Assembly: GCF_963082655.1 (NCBI RefSeq) | Contig: NC_081553.1 | Span: forward strand, 155,163,441 to 155,227,440 | From: Stomoxys calcitrans | Taxonomy: Eukaryota > Arthropoda > Insecta > Diptera > Muscidae | Reading direction: 5' to 3' | Length of the DNA: 64,000 bases | Part shown: positions 58,270 through 64,000 of the stretch, piece after piece | Position numbering within the stretch: the first letter of the stretch is position 1 | Layout of the letters: each line of letters begins with the position of its first letter | Made by a program: the position numbers and the translations under genes | Notes under the pieces: model-generated | The model's input: only the letters and a program-made list of their open reading frames with translations | What the model was told of the DNA's origin: nothing | Database searches by the model: none

Positions 58270-59335
58270 CAACTCCACTCCTTTCGGTATGCCGATTGGC
58301 TGTCGATAGCAAGTTCTTCTCAGCTGTGAAACCACCAATTTCATCACACATGATTCGCTCAAGAGCATTCGACAAGAAATGCGGTATGGCTATTGGACGG
58401 TACTCCATATTTGGTTTGGGTACAGGTATAATCTATGCGATTTTCCACTCAGTTGAAAAAATCGATTTAGTTAGTATTGTATTGTAGATGAATGTTACAT
58501 AAGGGATTAAGTAAGGCACTATGATCTGAAGTAAGCATGTATCAATATCACCTAAGCACGTGGCCGTGGACTTAATATTAAAGATGCTTTCGAAGATTTC
58601 CTTCTCATTAACACACCGAAAAGTAAATGAATTTTCAATAGGAACAGTGGCTCGTATGCATCTGAAATTAGTTTTACATGGTCGATATTAACGAAACGTT
58701 CCTTAAGTTCGTTTATGTTGACACTAGGACTGTCACGAAAATTTTCACCCATGCTACTATTACCAATTTCTTTCAATTCGCTTTTAGCATCGTCAGTGTT
58801 TTGAAACTTGTATTGGAAGTAAGATGATTTTGCGATATTTATATATTTAGAAGCAGTTTTTCTGGCATTTCTGAATTGGCGATGGAGAAATGGGGCTTTT
58901 AGTCATATCCAGAGTATGTAAGCAGAATTCCTTTCAATAAATAGTGGTTGCAAAGACTTTATAAGAATAGATTTTGGACACAGTTATTATACGGTGATAT
59001 AATCCGATCTTGAATGAAAGATACTTGTTCTTCGACAGTTGTCAGTTGGTATGTTAGATTCCAAGGTGGTTCAGAAAACATTCGATTATGATTAATAAAA
59101 TCAATATTCTTAAAATCACGAACAGTTTTTAATTGGTTTACATTTTCATAATTGCAGCCATATGTGTAAATCATGTTTTGAGAAACGAGATACAGAAAGA
59201 TGGTCACATTACAGAACTCCTCGTTTTTGACTCACAAAAAATACATCTAAAAGGCTGGATGAAGTTTTTGTGAATGTGTGGGGCTAGTGGTGTTAGTCAA
59301 AAAGAGTTCAAATGATTTCATTGAGCGTGAAAGGG
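58270..59335 (-). mobile_element. LINE-H, endonuclease to RT remnant
   Basis: Minus strand. 59207-58959 has 'VRDFKNIDFINHNRMFSEPP' and 'WNLTYQLTTVEEQVSFIQDR', the post-endonuclease linker. 58776-58552 continues the linker. 58490-58290 reads 'TILTKSIFSTEWKIA' and 'IIPVPKPNMEYRPIAIPHFL', with 'SNALERIM', the RT start. The catalytic core is missing. Jockey-like by linker style, clade uncertain. Confidence 0.6.
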
Positions 59336-59426
59336 TAATATGGGAGCTATATCAGGTTAAAGACCGATTTCAACCATACTTGGGACGATTGTTGGAATTC
59401 GTAAGGTATAATTACGGCTTCTAGAC

Positions 59427-60305
59427 CTCAAGATATCAAATTAGATTATGGGTTTATATGGGTGCTACGTCCAAATCTGAACCGATATGGCCCATTTGTA
59501 ATCCCCAAAGACGTACATAAATGAGAAATATCTATCCAAATTTCCGCTATCGTGATTTCCACAAGCGAAAGGACAGACGGACTAAATAGCATGGCTATTA
59601 TCAATTAGAGCTGGCAAAATATCGATATTTAATTTTTTGTCTAAATATTGATTAATATTTTTCCTATCGGTACTATCGGTAAAGTTAAATTTTTCGGAAA
59701 ATTTAACAAATATAGGCGATCAGACATTGAATGTACCCTTTAAGATAAATTGCACCTATAAAGGGCTCACTTTTCATCTGTTTAGGCTAAAATTATGTTG
59801 ATAGTCATGAGAGAATCCGTCATACAAAATTTCAGGCAAATCGGATAATAATTGCGACCTCTAGAGGCTCAAAAAGTCAAGATCCCAGATCGGTTTATAT
59901 GACAGCTATATCAGGTTATGAACCGATTTAAACCATACTCAAGATATCAAATTAGATTATGGGTTTATATGGGTGCTACGTCCAAATCTGAACCGATATG
60001 GCCCATTTGTAATCCCCAAAGACGTACATAAATGAGAAATATCTATCCAAATTTCCGCTATCGTGATTTCCACAAGCGAAAGGACAGACGGACTAAATAG
60101 CATGGCTATTATCAATTAGAGCTGGCAAAATATCGATATTTAATTTTTTGTCTAAATATTGATTAATATTTTTCCTATCGGTACTATCGGTAAAGTTCAA
60201 TTTTTCGGAAAATTTAACAAATATAGGCGATCAGACATTGAATGTACCCTTTAAGATAAATTGCACCTATAAAGGGCTCACTTTTCATCCGTTTAGGCTA
60301 AAATT
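59427..60305 (+). repeat. 368-bp direct duplication, near identical, offset 511
   Basis: 59427-59794 and 59938-60305 differ at very few positions ('aaagttaaat' against 'aaagttcaat', 'catctgttt' against 'catccgttt'). Each holds a DINE fragment ('cgaaaggacagacggactaa') and the 'atcgatat' repeat. The 143 bp between them match 56815-56957 almost exactly. Confidence 0.9.
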
Positions 60306-61022
60306 TTCTCTCACGACTTCCCAAAGTTTGTTCCTCACCCCAGTCAGCTGGCATCATGCTCTGGTCTAAAGATCAGAGGATCGCTCATTTGTTGCTACAC
60401 AACGTGCTTCCGCGCTCGCCTTGAAATTTCTCCTCACAGACTCGTTCCTGGCCGTAATTCGATTCTGTCATGGGCTTACTCATTTCAGGAGTGTCGCCAA
60501 ACCCAGAAATGGACTTCAAAGGACCATCAGAACTCCGGAAAATATCGAAAGAGTGATACAGTCAATTGTGCGTTCCTTCCGAGCGTTCGGCGCGCAAATA
60601 CGCAGCTGCTACGGGAATTTCTGACACCACTGTTAGAAGAATTTTCCGTCATCTGGCTGTTATGAAAGAATTAATTTAACGCGATTTTGTTGCCCATCAA
60701 AATGCATGTGGAATGCTGATTGACAACTTGCCTGAAAACGCGATAGTTTTTCCAGGGATCAGTCCGTGCGTTTTCTTTTTTTAAATAGTTATTTGTAATC
60801 ACGGGTTTATGTCGATCGACCACGGCCCAAAGCACATACCGATTAATATGCTGCAAAGAGTGGACACGAATTAAAAAATCGACTTAATCAATGTCGCAAT
60901 GACCTCCATCGCCAATACCCGATTTCATTTTCAAGACTGCATGAATTGGGATATTGTATTAACAAATAAAAATTAATTAAAACATTATTGTTTTAATTTA
61001 CCTTTCAAATAAGTGAGTTTCT
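60306..61022 (+). mobile_element. second Tc1/mariner-type transposase remnant
   Basis: Plus-strand translation with frameshifts: 'VAKPRNGLQRTIRTPENIER' and 'VIQSIVRS' (60490-60570), then 'ERSARKYAAATGISDTTVRR'-like reading (60590-60640, partly shifted) with 'IFRHLAV'. This is the helix-turn-helix half of a Tc1/mariner-family transposase distinct from the one at 50542. The catalytic part is unreadable. The right end 'gtttctctggcgcaccc' near 61022 may be its terminal repeat. Confidence 0.6.
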
Positions 61023-61029
61023 CTGGCGC

Positions 61030-61127
61030 ACCCTATACTTTATGGGGTCATGAAATAATATTTCGGGGCGATACAAAGGGAATGACTAGATTGGTATACC
61101 CCCATCCTATGGTGGTAAGTATAAAAA
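61030..61127 (-). mobile_element. DINE 5'-end fragment
   Basis: 'tactttatggggtcatgaaa', 'gactagattggtatacccc', 'atcctatggtggtaagtata': the terminal 100 bp only. Confidence 0.7.
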
Positions 61128-61460
61128 GCACTCGATAGGTCCAATATTGTTATATTGAGCAATTTTGTATATTTGACTTCTTGCGCATCTACAATCCACT
61201 ACTGTTGTCCGCTGCAATGTGGTATGGTTTCTTAGCCCAACGTTTGGCATCTTAACCCCCTTAGTATCGATAGTTAGGAGAAAAATATCGAAACTGCCGA
61301 AGATTCAAAATTTTAATCGTTTAAAGGTCAGATTTCAAGGACATTTTTAATTTAATATATGCATTTCTTTATTTTCTTAATTTCGTTTAAAATGCTACAG
61401 CTAGACTGGAGCATTTTCCTATATGTGAAGTTTATACTAATAAATTTCTAACGGTTTAAG

Positions 61461-61600
61461 ATTCAAAACCCACAGTTTGCAATTTCAATCGAATGGAGTG
61501 CTGGAGAAACTACTCATTGAAGGCCCATATGTTGGAAATTGGTTTGCTGTTGCCTTTTTAAGTTGGACAGACCCAACAAAGGATAGGATAGAGCAACAAG
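61461..61600 (+). CDS. TMEM8/PGAP6-like protein, third coding exon
   Basis: Exon of 140 nt between acceptor 'ctaacggtttaag' (ending 61460) and donor 'caacaag|gtaagc'. One leading base completes the split codon (AG+A, Arg), then 46 open codons with 'FKTHSLQFQSNGVLEKLLI' and 'EGPYVGNWFAVAFLSW', then 'TDPTKDRIEQQ', and one base left for the next exon. The 'GxWFxAxxL' pattern matches the next segment expected in TMEM8/PGAP6 proteins. The fit of order and phase to the exons 23 kb upstream is the main evidence that all three belong to one gene. The next exon is not found before the right edge. Confidence 0.75.
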
Positions 61601-61642
61601 GTAAGCATTAATCACATTATTTTACATGTTTTATCAAATGTT

Positions 61643-61760
61643 AGCTGAACGGGGCCGGCTCCGTTGCGCCTTCCTCTGCATTTCGGGGAACAACATTTTA
61701 AATTGAGTACCATAACTACCATATTTCATAAAAACGGAAGACAAACATTTTCAAAAATCA
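61643..61760 (-). mobile_element. Helitron-like 3'-end fragment, copy 5
   Basis: On the minus strand it reads 'gaaatgcagaggaaggcgca' followed by 'acggagccggccccgttcag' and CTAA, the family's 3' signature with a G+C hairpin and CTRR end. The internal array is absent. It lies in the intron right after exon 3. 61761-62064 shows no feature. Confidence 0.6.
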
Positions 61761-62064
61761 TGGGATACTTATTTTCAATAACCTTTCGTTGAAGCAGAGA
61801 GCAGCATGAAAATTGTGGTTTCAAGATACCACTGATGCATTCCTAATCCAATGGTCCAAATGTGCCTTGCAAAATTGAAGTGAACTTTCCAAACCCTTTT
61901 GCTTTGGTAAAATATCTCAAAAGCTAGAAGGTTCGAAATTTTAAAGGCTTCGTAGGTCCCTTCCGACGTCGTTGTTGTATCACCATAACTATATCCCATC
62001 GTAATGAACTTTTAAAAGTCCTTTTGTTTCAGATCCATCAGAATAATGGATACATATTTGCACA

Positions 62065-62220
62065 CGCCACATATACCTAAGCCAGTAATAGGGTTGTTGT
62101 CCGCTCCTAATCCGAAAAAGTGTCCCCAAAGCGACCTATGCCAGGAATTCCGTGCTTGTTACAAAATGCTTAATAGATCTCCTTTCTATGCCCTTATGCC
62201 GGTTTAAGTCTGTTATCCTA
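62065..62220 (-). mobile_element. LINE-A 3'-tail fragment
   Basis: 'acatatacctaagccagtaa', 'ccaggaattccgtgcttgtt', 'acaaaatgcttaat' match the 3' tails at 1030-1150 and 40918-41020 with divergence. Confidence 0.6.
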
Positions 62221-62299
62221 TTCCTATTTGAATTAAGAAATTTGGCCCAAATTGTCGCAGTTTTGAGTAGGATGAAATAAAATCAGAAATGTAAAACCA

Positions 62300-63412
62300 G
62301 TAAGGAAAGGCAAAAGTCGGGCGGTGCCGACTATATAATACCCTACACCACCTAGTGCGTGTAGTACTTTTTATATGTAGAACTTATCTTGAAATCTAAT
62401 CAGATATTAATTTGGATACCAATTGAAATAGCAATTAAGAACTTTGTAAGATTTTCTTACCATAGGATAAAAGATTTGGATTTCCACCTCTGCCAATTTT
62501 AATGGCACATACTGGGGCGTTAAATAGAGATTGACGTCCCAGTATGTGTCATTAAGATGTGACCAAAATTGTGGTTTTTACTGCCATAAAAGTCCATATC
62601 GGATAAAATATACACATTGGAGCTATATCTAAATTAGGACTGATTTTAATGACATTTTGCGCACGTATTAGAACGTCAATTTAAACGGCTCATGTAAAAT
62701 CGGCCTATATCTAAATCTAAACCGATTTTTATGAAATTTTGCACATATATGAAGACGTCAAATAAAGCACCTCATGCAAAATTTTGTAAAGATCGGACCA
62801 AAAGTGTGGCTTCTACACCCTTGAAAAGCCAAATCGGATGAAAGATATATATGTGAGCTATATCTAAATCTGATCCGATTTTTATGAAATTTTGCACACA
62901 TATGTAGACCTGAAATAAAACACTCCATGCCAAATTTTGTAATGATCGGGCTAAAACTGTGGCTTCTACAGCCATAAAAGTCCATGTCGGATGAAAGATA
63001 TATATGTGAGCTATATCTAAATCTGAACCGATTTTTCTAAAATTTTGCACACATATGAAGACCTCATATAAAATACCCAATGCCGAATTTTGTGAAGTTC
63101 GGACCAAAATTGTGGCTTCTACAGCCTTAAAAGGCCATATCGGAAGAAAGATATATATGAGAGCTATATCTAAATCTGAACCGATTTTTATAAGATTTTG
63201 CACATATATGTACACTTTAAATAAAATACCCAATGCTAAATTTCGTGAAGATCGGACGAAAATTGTGGCTTCTATAGCCTTAAAAAGCCATATCGGATGA
63301 AATATATATATGGGAGCTATATCTAAATCTTAACCGATTTTTTTCAAAATTGTCCTTGGGTCAAAAATTTTACATATGCTAAAAATGTACCACAGTGGTG
63401 GTGCAGGGTATA
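62300..63412 (-). mobile_element. DINE-like element, family 3, both ends present
   Basis: 3' end at left with the hairpin AGTCGG(gcggtg)CCGACT (62315-62332) and subterminal 'ataccctacaccacc'. The 5' end at right has the inverted partner 'ggtggtgcagggtataaaa'. Units of about 155 bp ('aaccgatttttatgaaattt', 'tgcacacatatgaagacctc', 'gtggcttctacagccttaaa') recur five to six times. The (GTCY)n core present at 21620 is absent. The sequence is unrelated to families 1 and 2 but the layout is the same. Confidence 0.7.
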
Positions 63413-63658
63413 AAACCAACGTACATTTAGAAAATAGAATGCAGTTGATCGGAACGGAAAAGGAAGGAAGAATATTGAAAGTTAAATATAAGAATACCAT
63501 TTAACGTTTTTCGAGAGTGTTAACAAATTTTTGGAAAGTCGTGCAATAGTAAGTTTTTTATTCCACTATAATGCATTCCGGTATTATAGTGGCGAGTTGG
63601 CAAATGTTTACATAATTAAAATATGTTATCCAGTAAATTTAAAAAGTAAATTTTAAAA

Positions 63659-63892
63659 GGAGGCCACCGCAGAGGTTATGTCCGCCTATGACGCTGAACG
63701 CCTGGGTTCGAATCCTGGCGAGACCATCAGACAAAAATTTCAGCGGTGGTTTTCCCCTCTTAATGCTGGCATTAAGATTTGTCGCACTGCTGCACGCCGT
63801 TCGGACGCGGCTATAAAAAGGAGGCCCCTTATCATTGCGCTTAAATGTGAATCTGACTGCACTCATTGATATGTGAGAAGTTTGCCCCTGTT
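63659..63892 (+). mobile_element. tRNA-derived SINE, copy 7 (reference copy)
   Basis: Head 'ggaggccaccgcagaggtta' (box A), box B GGTTCGAATCC at about 63706-63716, then 'cgagaccatcagacaaaaat', 'ttcagcggtggttttcccct', 'ggctataaaaaggaggcccc' and 'gactgcactcattgatatgt'. It is deleted for 'acctcacaaatgttgcc'-type body sequence that copy 3 retains. 63413-63658 and 63893-64000 show nothing recognisable. Confidence 0.85.
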
Positions 63893-64000
63893 CTTTTTTA
63901 ATTTAGTTCTAAAAGTTTAGATGGTTTGAAGACTCTTTAATGCTGTTGGCAGATGATTATGCTCTGTGCAGCCACAATGTTCTATTCGCTGCTTTTTCGT

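Larger units (their letters stand above)
38505..61460 (+). other. 22,956-bp intron of the TMEM8/PGAP6-like gene, filled with transposons
   Basis: Donor 'gtaagt' at 38505, acceptor 'cggtttaag' ending 61460. The bounding exons join in phase (2+1). It contains the elements listed separately below. Stretches where I see no gene or named repeat are 38505-39176 and 39846-40860 (A+T-rich, the latter starting with a 'ggacgtagccaggattt' and G-run segment), 42501-42954, 49346-49491, 50391-50541, 52023-52497, 54817-55089 and 57267-57819. Confidence 0.7.

Noticed and set aside
58296..58776. Possible host-gene exons in this interval
   Set aside because: Minus-strand translation matches LINE linker and RT blocks (LINE-H), and no splice sites with matching phase were found.
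61761..62064. Candidate next exon of the TMEM8/PGAP6-like gene
   Set aside because: No segment resembles the expected continuation and no acceptor with the right phase precedes an open frame.
63690..63725. Possible tRNA gene
   Set aside because: Box A and box B are present but the sequence is the head of a dispersed SINE with a long 3' body, and no cloverleaf with a proper acceptor stem is evident.
63678..63869. Open frames over the SINE copies (also at 7856, 23770 and 43689)
   Set aside because: They follow the SINE sequence, contain the tRNA-like head and recur wherever the repeat occurs.

Overview
The window is A+T-rich animal DNA, best explained as a transposon-dense stretch of a fly genome. 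I infer a calyptrate fly, possibly a muscid. The evidence is the set of repeats: INE-1/DINE-1 ('mini-me')-like elements with a (TA)n...(GTCY)n core, tRNA-derived SINEs, RNase H-bearing LINEs, RTE, Jockey and CR1-type LINE remnants, Tc1/mariner relics, and splice sites and short introns of insect type. I see no bacterial operons, rRNA, functional tRNA or CRISPR. Almost every open frame in the window is a broken LINE or transposase frame, or chance.

One host gene can be assembled. Three exons on the + strand (37978-38312, 38393-38504, 61461-61600) join in perfect phase through consensus splice sites. They give about 185 codons of an N-terminal ectodomain that I recognise as TMEM8/PGAP6-like: a signal sequence, a 'YRDVSILHF..PPD' segment, a 'PVISPENITFP' segment and a 'GNWFAVAFLSW' segment. 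The first intron is 80 nt. The second is 22,956 nt and holds nearly all the mobile DNA of the right half of the window. The 5' UTR exon and the downstream exons are not identified here.

Layout. 1-11.6 kb: LINE fragments on both strands, including two head-to-tail copies of an RNase H-bearing LINE ('LINE-A', minus strand). The first copy is split by an RTE element. The second carries a hAT-like element that holds a DINE, which holds another DINE, which holds a SINE, so the nest is five layers deep. 12.3-21.1 kb: three Helitron-like non-autonomous elements (start TC, end hairpin plus CTAG) with internal degenerate arrays of about 150 bp, plus DINE copies and inverted-repeat arms. 21.5-32.2 kb: DINE-like elements, RTE-like, Jockey-like and CR1-like LINE remnants, a long inverted-repeat pair, a mariner MITE. 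32.3-35.1 kb: two complete DINEs flanking a degenerate minisatellite-like array. 35.4-37.8 kb: LINE-B (plus strand), ending 130 bp before the first host exon. 38.5-61.5 kb: the giant intron, with LINE-A, the longest LINE-B copy (about 4 kb, minus), RTE, Tc1/mariner and Helitron copies, further LINE remnants and a near-identical 368-bp local duplication. 61.6-64 kb: the last host exon seen, a Helitron end, a third DINE-like family and a SINE.

The most unusual theme is structural. Elements with unrelated ends (Helitron-like TC...CTAG elements, and three DINE-like families with a hairpin and subterminal inverted repeats) all carry internal arrays with a unit near 150 bp. LINE family labels A to H are mine and local to this window; all boundaries without a named motif are approximate.
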